Of a stretch of DNA of 64,000 nt, positions 33,268 to 43,545 are shown in pieces; the first letter of the stretch is position 1, and each line of letters starts with the position of its first letter. The notes beneath the pieces are model-generated. The model was not told the DNA's origin. It searched no databases and worked only from the letters and a program-made list of their open reading frames with translations. The DNA is from Morinoia aosen (Eukaryota; Arthropoda; Malacostraca; Amphipoda; Talitridae), in the NCBI GenBank assembly GCA_030386875.1, contig CM059576.1:15876058-15940057 (forward strand), given 5' to 3'. A program made the translations under genes and the position numbers.

Positions 33268-33990
33268 GGCAGGTAATTCATCTTCTACCGCCGAGGGCAG
33301 GCGTTGCCAACGACGGTTTTTCCTTCTGCCTGCTCCCGGTACTCGGCCATCAGATGAGGGGCCTCAGCAGGTCTCAAAGGTCTGTGTGGTTCATATGGCT
33401 GTATTGTCCACTCTACACTTCCGTCACGCCGGCCTGTCCCCTCGCCACCTGCAGGAAATTGAGATGGCGGTACGACTCGTTTACCGGGTTCAGGAGAGGG
33501 AATCCAGTGAGTGTATCCATTTGTGAGGGCCGTGTCGTCAACGTAGAAGTAGATAAAGTATTAGAAGAAGAAGCAAGCTCAAGTGCTTAGGAGACTCTTG
33601 TCAGTGGGGGTTCCCCCCCCACCTATCCAGGCCGGCTCGAGCCGGAAGAGAACCCCCCGGGCGGTCAGTAGCCTACTGACGCGTCTCCGCGTTTAAGGTG
33701 GGCACACACTGACCAATAGGAATGAAAATCCCTCCCACCGTCGACCCCGGCCCGTGGCAGCCCCTATGTACGCCCGGGATAACAGGGGCTTTATCACCCG
33801 TAACTGCCGGGGTCCGGTTTTATTTACATGGGGAGCCTTCCCATGGCCCCCATTTTGTCTGGCTGCTCCGAGTGAGCCTGTCTGCCGCGGTTGTACCCAC
33901 CAGGGCCGAGGTCCCGACAGCATAGCCTCACTCCTCCTCACAACACACAAACCCTCCCACCACAATAAGGTAAGGGGGCGTTGGGAGGGT
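33268..33990 (-). promoter_or_regulatory. 5' UTR / internal promoter region of I-group LINE
   Basis: GC-rich lead region upstream of ORF1. Non-LTR elements of this group carry an internal pol II promoter here. No specific motif is claimed. The 5' boundary is approximate. Confidence 0.45.
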
Positions 33991-34626
33991 TAGCATTTGT
34001 GAAATTTAGTAACAACAAATCTTACAACTACTACCAATCTAATAATCTAATTCATAATAACTTCAGGTGTAGTAATATTTTTTGTTCGTTCTATACAGTT
34101 ACGCATGTACCAGCATGGGTGCAGCTCTTAAATTGCATTTTTTTTGTTGGACTATATTGGCTCATTTCCTGGCATTACCATGATTAGGATGTAAAAATGG
34201 CAATTGGACTCTTGCGCGCACTTTTTTTAGAATTGTATGATAGAATGCCCGCGTAAAAATGGCATCTGTACGCAAATATTCTAGAATATAATAAACCTCT
34301 CAAACTACTGCGTGATAAGATTTATTTTTGTATGTGAAAATGACAGCAATACGAGTGAACTAAGAAACGTTTAGACTTATTTCATTAAACACTTTTATGC
34401 TGAAATTAAATATTAAGAAGAATTCACTTACGATGTTTTGAAATTATTATGAAAAAAACACGAATGAATAATAGAAATTGTACTTATGGCTGAATATTGA
34501 TCTGTTTGCATTTTATTAAAGAAAAATATTGCATATTTGCAGTAATTCTAGAGTGATTATTGAATAAGAATGAAAATCTTTTGTAAATGGCTCAGACAGA
34601 ACAATTAGACGAATGCATTACGATAT
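33991..34626. other. AT-rich Harbinger interior without a gene
   Basis: No open frame with motifs and no terminal repeats were found between the LINE 5' end and the next SINE-like copy. Confidence 0.4.
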
Positions 34627-34640
34627 GTTTATAACCGAAT

Positions 34641-35001
34641 TATTATTATTATTATATAAGAAAGTTTTAGCCTCCCTTAACCACGACAAAGATGTTCCAA
34701 GAGAGGAAAGAGGAAGGCACCATTTAGTATGGAGTTGAGGGAACGCGGAATCTATGCACAAAGTGCACAGAAACAGTAAGCTAGGAAAGAAGTTCATGAA
34801 ACAAGAAAAAAGTTGAAGAAGAAAGTAGTAGGTGCTGAAAAACAGGACAGCAGTGAACCGAAAAAAGATGGTCCGTAACAAAACAAAACATATTTTATCA
34901 CAACAAAAAGGAAGCCTACCTAACCTTTAGCTCAGGCCCTCACATAGTCCCCCTGGGAGCGCTAATTCCCATAGATACAATAGTTGTATCCCCCTGAGGG
35001 G
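34641..35001 (-). mobile_element. SINE-like family copy 5, with perfect 14-bp TSD
   Basis: It is flanked by gtttataaccgaat on both sides (34627-34640 and 35002-35015). The (tat)n run just inside the left TSD is the 3' tail, so the element reads on the minus strand. The far end is the hairpin-like ccccctgaggggg. This copy best defines the family's ends: about 361 bp, no coding sequence. Confidence 0.85.
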
Positions 35002-35062
35002 GTTTATAACCGAATAAATAATTTTTTTCCCTATCATCATGATTACTAAAAAATAAGCTCCT

Positions 35063-36362
35063 TTAAGGAGATCATCCGGGGCCCTTGCCAGATCCTGTCG
35101 ATGTCATGGTCATTTTGCATGTTTTTGTTGTAGAAGGACCCTTAGTTGGTGGACTATTCGTTCCTAAAGTTTTATGGCGCAACGACAATAATTACCCCCC
35201 TCCCGAGGGGGGTGAGGGGACCAAAATTTTCAACTTTTTCCCGATTTTGACTCCATATAATAAGGGAACAAATGGGAAATGAAAAAAAAACGAATTTGAG
35301 TGTGTTAGAAATGTTCCAAGGATTCTAAAACTGTTTTTGCTTTTGTTCTAGCATCAAAACTGAAGGAGGAATTCCATTTTGAAATATCAATATCAATGAA
35401 AAGCACCCAAAATGTTTAACTTCTTCCTGATTTCGACCCCATATATAAAGAGAACAAATGGCAAATGGAAAAATTTCGAATTTGAGTGTGTTAGGAATGT
35501 TCCAAGGATTCTAAAACTGTCTTTGCTTTTGTTCTGGCATCAAAACTGAAGGATGAGTCCCATTTTGAAATATCAATATTAGTGAAATATCAATACCTAA
35601 AAACCAATTTGTCAAATTTTTGCAAAATCTAAGGCCTGAATCAAAAAAATGAATGAATTCAATTGTATTTCTTTTCAAAGGTTACATATCATAATCAAAT
35701 TTCATAAGAATCAGACTGAAAATAAAAAAAATCATTTTTTTTATAAAAAAAGAAAAATTTTATAATTTTTTTTTTAAATCACAATTCACAGTTTGAATAT
35801 GAAGTTATGTATGGAAAGTATCGAAATAAAAATTAAAACTGCATTCAATTACATCAATTGTTCATTATATTACACTTCAACAAAAAATTTTGTTTTTTGC
35901 TTATACCCAACACTTTGAATTTTCAACATTCATCCTGGAACTAGTTCTCGAGTTTTGATGCTAGAACAAATCCAAAGACAGTTTTAGAATCCTTGGAACA
36001 TTTCTAACAAACTAAAATTCGGCTTTGTTTCAAATTCGAATTATTTGAAGAAATATATAGCTCTAAACCCAAAAAATTGTTGCTGATTTTTGAAATTTCA
36101 AAAATTATTGAAAAAATAGAAAAAATTTGAATTTGAAACAATGCCGAATTTGAGTTTGTTAGAAATGTTTCAAGGGTTCTAAAACTGTCTTTGTTTTTGT
36201 TCTAGCATCAAAACTGAAGGAGGAGTTCCAATCTGAAATGTCAATAAAAATATACCAAAAACACATTTTTCGTAAAAAAAAACTAAGGCCTAAATCGAAA
36301 AAAATGACATGAGTAAAATAGGTTTACTTTCACAAAAGACATGTACTGGCCAATTTTCAAAC
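35063..36362. repeat. Unknown 1.3-kb repeat, copy A, with internal direct and inverted motifs
   Basis: It is colinear with 47863-48975. It starts ttaaggaga and shares gtttttgttg, aaggacccttag and tggtggactattcg. A 60-70 bp motif (atgttccaaggattctaaaa to gttctagcatcaaaac) occurs near 35310, 35490 and 36165 on the + strand and inverted near 35945-36010. It ends with tactggccaattttcaaac. No coding capacity was recognised. Copy A is followed at once by a Penelope fragment. Confidence 0.7.
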
Positions 36363-36943
36363 CAATCAGACGAAAAACTTTGATAAAACGTTTTTTAAAT
36401 TCCAAATATAGCTTACCGGCCAATCCCGTCGATAGTACAAGAAAGAGATTATACTTACCTTTTTTATACTTTGGGCCTAAATCTGAACAAATGAGAACAG
36501 AGCTTGTCAAAATTCTTCACTCATATTTACCTGATGTTGATTTTAAAATTATTCTTACAAACAAATTCACTATAGGTTCATTTTTCAACTACAAAGATAA
36601 ATTACCTTCCAGCATGCGCCGCTCTCTAATATATGAATTTCGTTGTGCACTATGTGCATCTAGTTATGTAGGCTCGACCTGCAGAACTTTGGGCGTTAGA
36701 GTAGCGGAGCATGCTGGACGTAGTAGCCGCACTGGAGGGATTCTTGCCCATCCCCCCCACTCCTCGGTGCGCCTCCATAGTGAACAGTGTGGCTCCAGTG
36801 TACAGTGCAGTAATTTTAGCATTTTAGCTTCAGCCAGCCATCAGAATGATTTAAGGATTTTAGAGTCCTTGTACATTTTTAAACGTAAGCCGCCTCTTAA
36901 TGAAACTAATAGTGCCCATCCTTTGTACATAGTTTCTTCTTGA
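36341..36943 (+). CDS. PLE C-terminal GIY-YIG endonuclease fragment
   Basis: About 200 residues. The segment YLPFLYFGPKSEQMRTEL through FFNYKDKLPSSMRRS is the typical region before the nuclease in Penelope proteins. Then FRCALCASSYVGSTCRTLGV matches the GIY-YIG core (Tyr-Val-Gly form) and RVAEHAG the Arg/His-containing motif, with RILESLYIFKRKPPLNE near the end. The domain makes the DNA cut that primes reverse transcription. The frame is open and ends in TGA. The first residues may belong to the preceding unknown repeat. Confidence 0.8.
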   Translation: MYWPIFKPIRRKTLIKRFLNSKYSLPANPVDSTRKRLYLPFLYFGPKSEQMRTELVKILHSYLPDVDFKIILTNKFTIGSFFNYKDKLPSSMRRSLIYEFRCALCASSYVGSTCRTLGVRVAEHAGRSSRTGGILAHPPHSSVRLHSEQCGSSVQCSNFSILASASHQNDLRILESLYIFKRKPPLNETNSAHPLYIVSS

Positions 36944-37110
36944 TTTTAGAAGTAGTATTTTTTAATTCTGTGTTTAATTTTCGTATATTTTTGTCCATCT
37001 CGCTGTTCTTCTTTTCAGAACGCTTGTACTGATGATGAGCCTGGTGCTCGAAACGTTTACCTTTTAAAGCAATAAATAATTTTTACAATGTTGACTTTGA
37101 GAGTAGCAAC
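36370..37110 (+). mobile_element. Penelope-like element, 3' fragment (second family)
   Basis: It is 5'-truncated and lacks the RT core. It carries the end of the thumb region, a GIY-YIG domain, the 3' UTR with a hammerhead-like motif and an A/T-rich tail. It differs from the PLE at 3381-7636 in sequence and uses only CAA/CAG for its few Gln codons. Confidence 0.8.
37029..37054 (+). ncRNA. Hammerhead-like core in second PLE tail
   Basis: CTGATGA, one unpaired base, a 4-bp hairpin (GAGC/GCTC), then GAAAC. It is the same layout as in the first PLE but with a different stem, so the pairing rather than the sequence is conserved. The extra base after CTGATGA is present in both. Outer stems were not modelled. 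Confidence 0.45.
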
Positions 37111-37309
37111 CTTGGTGTTTTTATTTACGAGACGAAAAACTGTCTCAAACCCGGATGATCCCCTTAAATCAGGTGCTATCCCATCATGGGTGCTATCTGT
37201 ATAAACCAGGTGGTATCTCATGCAAAATAATAGATGTATTGGAAGAAGCATTCCAATTAAACTGACGTCGAAAGGGATTAATTTTTTCTTCAAACCATTC
37301 GCACATAAA

Positions 37310-37549
37310 TTAATATTGTGTTGCTTCAATAACATATTTGAGCGACTTGCTTCTTTTATCTCTGTTCTTGTTTTCGTCGCTGTGCACTTTCCACAACACA
37401 GGCTGCTCCAAAAAATAACTAATAAAAGAAGGCGTTGCTTCTCGAAGCCAGGCAGAGACAATTTGATTCCCAGGAGCTGCAACAGACATGCTTAATAGAC
37501 GCCGGGAGGGCAGACACTGACACGCAAATAAGAGGAAAGCAACAGTCAA
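37310..37549 (-). pseudogene. MADF/Myb-like DNA-binding protein remnant of the Harbinger element
   Basis: The minus frame reads MSVAAPGNQIVSAWLRE, then SFISYFLEQPVLWKVHS and NKNRDKRSKSLKYVIEA. The pattern 'FI..y...PvLW....d.ykNRdkR..a...I' is the start of a MADF domain. PIF/Harbinger elements encode such a second protein that helps carry the transposase to the nucleus and to DNA. It lies just inside the right terminal repeat. A stop follows at once, and the rest of the domain was not found. An intron could explain this, or decay. Confidence 0.55.
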
Positions 37550-37662
37550 GCCAAGTCCGTCAAGGGTGCTGAAAGAGAGCGAAAGGGAGCATGCATGCCC
37601 AAATATGGTGTTGCTGAGCCGTGAGTGTGACTGACGAAAAAACTGATCGTTTGAAAGTCCCT

Positions 37663-37775
37663 TTACCTTTGCTGTCCTCCTCGAGAGCCGATTATTAACT
37701 AGCCTTTGCAGTCCTCCTTGAGAGGCGATTATTAACTTACCTTTGCTGTCCTCCTCGAGAGGCGATTATTACGAT
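37663..37775. repeat. 37-bp tandem array, right of the Harbinger element
   Basis: Three units containing ctcctcgagaggcgattatt, starting with the TTA target duplicate. Together with 24790-24826 this was one array before insertion. Confidence 0.8.
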
Positions 37776-38614
37776 ACAGTCGTCACATAAGCTATCTGTA
37801 ATTTAGCTCGGATTAATTTATTCAAGTTAATATTAAGACCAACAGGATTTTCTCTTCCGTGTTTTGTCGCTTCATTTGAGTCTTTCACCTTACTTGCCAC
37901 TAAAAGAGGAGAAACCTCACTGAGAATAAATGCCTCAGGTGAGTTTCGAAGAACCAATGAAATACAACAGTTTCTGAATCATTTTGACTTCAATACTTCA
38001 ACTCAATTCTTGTTAAAATAGTTTTGCGAATAAACTTTCTTTCACAGTATAACTTCACCACAGAGGCCCCTTTGATCCTGCAAGTTCCTTCTTCTTGTCT
38101 TGTAGTGCAAAGCATTTCGCACCGAATGCGCAGCCTTTGACAGGGTAAGAGTGCTAATCTTAGACCTTTTGTGTATTTCTTTTCATTAACGTGTTATTAG
38201 CCTTTATCCAATTAATTTGACAAATTAATTATCTCAACTTTTCTTTCTCCTCTTGCAGTAAACCGTAGTACATCTTCCACTTTTGCTCGAGAACAGAGTC
38301 AAGACGTCTGGAAAACTTATTTCCAATTCTTGCTGGCTGAAGGAGACGAGGGCGCAAGAGCACTTAGAAGAGAAGTGCTCTCGCGCTTGGAGTACCACAA
38401 GGTTCCCAACGCTGAGAAATTACCAGCGTCTCGAGCTACAGGTTGAAGCTATAGTCAAAGATTCGCTTTGAAGGGCAAAATTAAACATCTCGCATTGGAG
38501 ACTTGTATCATACCTTTTCACGATTTTCCTTTCGACTCCATTCCAGTTCATCTGTCTGCCCAGTGTATTAAAATTAAAAACTTAAGCCTGCAGTGCTTGT
38601 TGTTACCACGCACT
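37776..38614. other. Intron sequence with an unresolved exon-like stretch
   Basis: On the + strand a strong acceptor (tttctttctcctcttgcag, ending 38259) is followed by about 60 open codons in two frames (38260-38470). A second acceptor/donor pair frames 38107-38141. The phases do not join into one reading frame, and the direction is opposite to the zinc-finger gene. It was left unassigned. Confidence 0.3.
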
Positions 38615-38755
38615 AATTAGAAGCATTCAAGAAATGAGTAAGCAGTCAATTGGCAGCACTCAAAAGACAGCAAGCAACCAATAGGAAGCCCTCAAGAGGA
38701 GAGTACGCAACTAATTAGAAGCACTCAATAGAGGAGTAAGCATCTAATTACAGCA
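38615..38755. repeat. Minisatellite, same 33-bp family as 24085-24385
   Basis: About four units (gaagcactcaa, gagtaagca, aattag). The last unit overlaps the 5' splice site of the exon at 38757-38878, so the intron starts inside the repeat. Confidence 0.7.
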
Positions 38756-38756
38756 C

Positions 38757-38878
38757 CTGAGGTTCCTCATGCCAGTCAATGGGCTCGTCCTTTACAGTAA
38801 TGGCCTCCAGCTCAGCATCAGGCACTTCACTTTTGAAGTAAATATCTTTCAGATGGCTCCCAGAGCTCGGCCCATCAC
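38757..38878 (-). CDS. C2H2 zinc-finger protein, middle exon
   Basis: 122 bases bounded by an acceptor (tcacttgcag) and a donor (CAG/gtgctg). It completes the split Gly codon from exon 41142-41270 (phase 1) and ends in phase 0, which fits the exon at 20780-22714. It encodes an acidic stretch with HLKDIYFKSEVPD and AITVKDEPIDWHEE. The VKDEP motif matches the sumoylation consensus (hydrophobic-Lys-x-Glu) common in insect zinc-finger proteins. No domain was recognised. The matching phases on both sides are the main support. Confidence 0.8.
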
Positions 38879-39497
38879 CTGCAAGTGACACAAGCTCATT
38901 GAGAAAAATTGCATTCGAGATAACAAATCTAGTAACAGCTCTTTATGTATTAAAATGCAAAGATAGTTTAATGATTTTGACAATGTTAACAATTTTGTTA
39001 GTATTTTATTACATGAAAACTGGAACGATCCAGTAGGTAAGGAAAAGAAATCTAGTAACACATATAGCAGGGAACACAATACAATTCTTTCTACTAAATG
39101 GTGATTACTTCATAAGCTTTGGAGATTAAATGAGCTTAATCACTTTTTACCTTGCACCAGGAAATTTAAATGACAATAAGAAGCAAAAAAAAGTCTTCAG
39201 AATAAATAGTACCTACAACTCATTATAAACTAGCAAATCCAATAAAAATATGCATTACAAAATGTGTGCCCCTTCACTATATTTCTAAAGGACATCGTGC
39301 AAGTTTGAATTAAAAATTAGTGTAAACCAATTTTTAAATCATTCATGAGACAATTAGAATAGAATGATCAATTATGACAGCATTTCTCAACCTTATGGGA
39401 GGAAGTTTTCCACTGAAGACAAAGACAAAACTCAACACAACTCCTTATACCAAGGAAGTCCTCATCTTTACCAGAACTATACCACAGTTTTTTTAAA
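38879..39497. other. Intron sequence
   Basis: AT-rich, no supported feature. Confidence 0.5.
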
Positions 39498-39506
39498 GGT
39501 TTTAAA

Positions 39507-39861
39507 GTGGATTAGATGCAAGTTTAGCCTACTTACCCACAACTAAGGCGTTCTAAAGATAGGAAGGAGGAAGGCACCATTTAGTATGGTGTTGAGGAAA
39601 TGGGTCATCTATCCACAAGCTGCATAGGAACCATAGGTCAAGAAAGCAGTTCTTGAAACAAGATTTAACTTGGCCCAAAAAGTAGTGAATACTGAAAAAC
39701 CAGACAGCAGCAAACCCTAAAAAATGGTCCATGAAAAAACTAAAAATGTATTCTTTTTTCAGAAGAAGGCCTACCTACTTGAGCACAGCACTTCACATAT
39801 TTCCCCTGGGAGAGTGCTTATTCCCATAGAAACAATAGTTGTCTCTTCATGAGGGGGTGAC
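39507..39861 (-). mobile_element. SINE-like family copy 6, with 9-bp TSD
   Basis: Flanked by ggttttaaa (39498-39506 and 39862-39870). It contains ggaaggcaccatttagtatgg and the cttcacata and cccatagaaacaatagttgt blocks, in the same orientation as all other copies. Confidence 0.75.
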
Positions 39862-39870
39862 GGTTTTAAA

Positions 39871-41141
39871 TACACATAACATCCATAGCCTGGTTCAGCA
39901 GACTTAAAGAATATCAGTGAGATAAGGTTTAATCTGAGTGATTCTTCTAAAAATTCACAGTGTGAATACTCAGGTGGCAGACACTAAAAATTGTGTCATG
40001 TAAAGGAACAATAAATATGGTACTCCAATGATCTACTCCAAACAGAGATTTGCACGCAGTATTGCACTCCCAAATATTCAAACATCATCTACACACATGG
40101 CTGTGTATACCAAAACAAACGCAAAATGACAGCATAAATCCAAAAACAATAAGTTGCAGATACTGTTGAGAACACTAAGACTATTAGTGTCAAGTGTTGC
40201 CACATCTCTGCTCACAGCATGGGACTTTTCAATTTGTCTATGCTCTAGATATTCACAAAATTTAAGTACCAATTGCATTATGTTCAAACTTTGTTTCATC
40301 TTCTGTATGACTCAAGAAATTCTAATCAAACCAGAATTAGCCAAACAGACCATGTCAAAATAATGACTAGAGAGACATAGTTAATGTGCAATTTGGTTTT
40401 ATTTTTGAACAAAATTTTTGCAACATTATATCCTATTAGTGTGTATGACCCATCGAAAACGAAGGGATATGCTATTTTTCCTAAATAAGTCTTCCAGATG
40501 TAAATGACAAACAACTATATCTATCCTAATAGTACCAGTGATTAAAATATTCTTTGTCTCCAAAAACGGTCATCAAGTATCCTCTTAACACTCTGACTGC
40601 AATTGGTAACACTGAAGTTCAATATTCAGCTCAAATTTAAAGTCAATAGTATTAGGCAATTTTGAAACTAGCAATAATTAACTGAATCATACCCTCATCT
40701 AGCTTAAACTAAGTAATCATGAAAATTGAGTTGGCAACTACTGATAAGTCAACAGCATTATGAAAATCTTAGCCGTGGCCACCAGTAGCACACGTTGCAG
40801 TCAGAGTGTTAAGAGTGTGACAGAGGGATGGACCAACCAAAAAAGCAACACCTATGCATCCATGTAGAAATTCTGCCAGTTGTAATAACTTAGGGAAAAT
40901 TAAAAAAAAACAAATTTATTTACCAGGAATCCATAAAACCTGGAGTTATATTATATAAAGTTAATTTATTTTTCATTTACAACATTTCATGATATCATTA
41001 ACAGCAGGTCTTGTCCTCAAGCCAGTGGGGTGAGCTTCTATCTTAATACCATTTGGGTTTATTTCTACACTAGAAAGGCTAAGTTTTCTGCTTTAATGTC
41101 AACTGTCTTTGTCTAACACCCAGACCAGAGCTATGTCTCAC
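39871..41141. other. Intron sequence
   Basis: AT-rich. Nothing recognised beyond short random open frames. Confidence 0.5.
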
Positions 41142-41270
41142 CTTCAGTCATTTTCTCCACTGCAGCTTCTTGCTTGATGAAATCCTGCCTGCAGCACAGC
41201 CTCTCCACTTCAGCATCCGTCAGCTTGTGCACCATAACTACTGCACGCTCCATGCTGGGTGCTTAGGTAC
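41142..41270 (-). CDS. C2H2 zinc-finger protein, start exon
   Basis: The acceptor is at 41271-41272 (attgctcag) and the donor after 41142 (GAAG/gtgagac). The start ATG is at 41251-41253 in a good context (cagcATGG). 37 codons plus one base are coding: MERAVVMVHKLTDAEVERLC, then CRQDFIKQEAAVEKMTE. The short leader before the ATG (41254-41270) is 5' UTR, so at least one more upstream exon exists. A candidate is 46777-46868. The phase-1 end joins exactly to the next exon. There is no recognised domain in this exon. Confidence 0.8.
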
Positions 41271-42148
41271 CTGAGCAATGGGATGCTTGTTTGCTCTAAT
41301 ATTTGAGAAAACTGAAATTATAACCTGAAAAATTAAAAACATAACACTGTTCTTCCATCATTACAGAAAATAATAAGTGGCCACACATTTCAATAATGCA
41401 ACATAACCATATATCAAGTGGCTCGGACAATTTAAAATCATTTGATAAAAGAATAGAGTGATTTAATTTTTGTCTTTGTGTTATGGGATGAACCACTCAG
41501 CGCTTCTTTACTGAAAAAAGTATGCAGTCAAAATAATTATTTCATTGAAGTGAAACCTGTTTATTAAATCCTTTGGTTTTTCAAATGAAACACGCACAAT
41601 TGAATTACTTTGAAAGTTAATTCTTTAGTTTTTGTGGTCTTGTTGCTCTACAACAATCAGCTAGCACAAGATGAGTGTATTTATTTTTGGGCCTCATATG
41701 AGCAATCAATGATGAATAGTTAACAGAAATCAAAGGATCACATCTCAACTTGAACATCAAGTTGTAGAAGTTATTGTCTTCATTAGGGCCTTCCATTGCT
41801 GGGACATCATCAAGGCAGAAATAGTTGTCTAGATTTAGTTCCAGAATGTTATCTGTCTGTTACAAATTAGGGTTCACAAAATGGTAGCAATTACCGTTAG
41901 TTCCTATGCCATGAGAATTAGTAAGTTAAGATGGATATAATCATTCTGTAATAATTTAAACTAGACCGTGAGAAATGGCATAGTAAATTCAAACATAGCA
42001 ACAATCAAGGAACAATGCTACACAAAAAACGTCTATTCATATATATTCTCATGAACATTTTAAGTTCAACTAAGATTATTTTTGAAATGAAAACGAAAAT
42101 CTAACAGTTGACATTTCTTTTTTTCTTACAATATACAATCCATATACA
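41271..42148. other. Intron sequence
   Basis: AT-rich, no supported feature. Confidence 0.45.
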
Positions 42149-43545
42149 CAGTGTGTTTGCAAACTCATGGTACAAACTTTGGCAGTGGGTAGAGAAATTG
42201 AAAATAACTTTTTGATGAATAGATAAAGTCTGGAAAGCTATCATTTACGAGAAATTGAATGAGAAGTTTCACAACCTCTGCATCTGGCAACCTTTGTTTA
42301 CGTGTGTGGTTGATGGATATCAGTACATGGTGTCAAGTAGTTTGACACTATGGATTGCTACCCAAATTCCAAAAACCAGATATGAACATGGCATACGATT
42401 TGGCAAACGGCAATGCAATATTGACAGCTAGACTGTATACAGAGCTGTTTCCCAACTGTCATGTACCTGATTATCAATTTTCACAAGGTTGCATCAACAT
42501 CTCCAAGACGCCTGCAGTTTTGAGGGGTGAACAGAAGAGAAGCGGATGGTTGAAGACTAGGTCATATATCCATTGAGGATGATGAGCAGATACTAGAGCA
42601 TTTTGAAAGAAACCCATATACTAGCACTCAAGCCGCTGCACATGATCTTGGAATACGTTGCTACTCTTGAGTATGGAATGTACTCCATGCTGATGGCCTG
42701 TACCTTTATCATGTTATGCGAAGAACAGCTGCCAACCGACTTTCAGGCCTATGAACGATTTGCACGCTGGTTCATAAATAGGAATGTTGCAGATAATAAA
42801 TTTTCAAAGCATGTACTTTCCGCTGATGAAGCAACTTTGAGGCGTGTTAGTACGTTTGACATGCATAACTTACACTTGTGGCAACATGTCAACTCGCATG
42901 CTTAGCATCATTGCAGCCACCAAGTGCGATTACTGTAAATGTACGGGCAGGAATTATTACCGACCATTTGGTTGGGCCATATGTGCTTCCAGCATAATTA
43001 ATGGGAAAAAACTCTGAAGTATTTCTCAGGGAGTTATTACCTGACCTAGAAAATGTACTTTCGGACATACAACGCAACAAGTGTTTTCAACAAAACGGAG
43101 CTCCTCCACTTGTCACTAGGGATGTGCATCAATATCTTCACTGTACCTTTCTGAACAGATGGAGAGGACGATTTGGACCTGTACCATAGCCAGCTCAGTC
43201 ACCAGATTCAATACATTTGGACTTCTACTTTTGGGGTCACCTGGACAGTTTAGTTTCTGAATAGCCAGTGGAGACGGATGGATCTGATTGGAAGGATAGT
43301 AGAGACTGCAGGACGCTTACAGACTATCCACAAGTGTTTAATTGTTTCCAGGAATCACGACTGCATCAGTACAGAACCTGCATTGCAGCAGAAGATGGTC
43401 AAGTTTTAGGGTGGCTTTTGGCTGTGGATAAAAATGATTTGAGATCTTGTAAATAATAGATTTCTAGACTTTTTGTTATTTGTAAAAAGTTATCAGCTTT
43501 TCTACCCACTGCCTAAGTTTGTACCATGAGTTTACAAACACCCTG
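42149..43545 (+). mobile_element. Mariner/IS630-type DNA transposon with about 48-bp TIRs
   Basis: The left end (CAGTGTGTTTGCAAACTCAT from 42149) and the inverted right end (CAGGGTGTTTGTAAACTCAT, ending 43545) match over about 48 bp to GCAGTGGGTAGA. Both are bordered by TA-rich bases, in line with a TA target. The element is 1.4 kb and encodes one decayed transposase on the + strand. It lies in the first intron of the zinc-finger gene. Confidence 0.85.
42355..43456 (+). pseudogene. Mariner-type transposase, HTH + DDE, decayed
   Basis: The N-terminus (42380-42560) reads MAYDLANGNAILTARLYTEL and FPNCHVPDYQFSQG, the helix-turn-helix of this mariner-like group ('ear.fP.r..P.hktF'). Catalytic blocks: LSADEATL (first Asp, about 42825), FQQNGAPP (second Asp replaced by Asn, about 43090) and PDSIHLDFYFWGHL (third Asp, about 43205). 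The C-terminal part has RLHQYRTCIAAEDG. Many frameshifts and stops lie between the blocks. With the second catalytic Asp changed and the frame broken it cannot act. The fragment at 230-400 is a relative. Confidence 0.8.

Larger units (their letters stand above)
25450..33990 (-). mobile_element. I-group LINE, near full length, split by an LTR element
   Basis: On the minus strand, in order: 5' UTR (33990-33268), ORF1 gag-like protein with three CCHC knuckles (33267-31670), ORF2 endonuclease, RT and RNase H (31673-25733), and a GC-rich 3' UTR with a stable hairpin near 25520-25610. ORF1 and ORF2 overlap at an ATGA junction (about 31671-31673), typical of termination-reinitiation. The presence of an RNase H domain after the RT fits the I group rather than Jockey. 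An LTR retrotransposon is inserted at the Ser-Asp-His motif of the endonuclease. A few single-base frameshifts and a stop near 27777 make this copy inactive but not old. Confidence 0.85.
24827..37662. mobile_element. PIF/Harbinger-type DNA transposon, swollen to 12.8 kb by nested insertions
   Basis: The left end reads AGGGGCTTTCACACGATCAG and the right end, inverted, AGGGACTTTCAAACGATCAG. Similarity continues for about 45 bp to CACACTCACGG. Both ends are flanked by TTA (24824-24826 and 37663-37665), the PIF/Harbinger target. The outside sequence joins up as one continuous tandem array when the element is removed. Coding remnants inside support the family: a possible transposase N-terminus near 25010-25130 and a MADF/Myb-like domain at 37310-37549. 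The element now carries an I-group LINE with its own LTR insertion, a SINE-like copy, a 1.3-kb unknown repeat and a PLE fragment. Confidence 0.75.

Noticed and set aside
38107..38470. Two exon-like stretches on the + strand with good acceptors
   Set aside because: No phase joins them in an open frame, two frames are open in the second, and no family motif was recognised.
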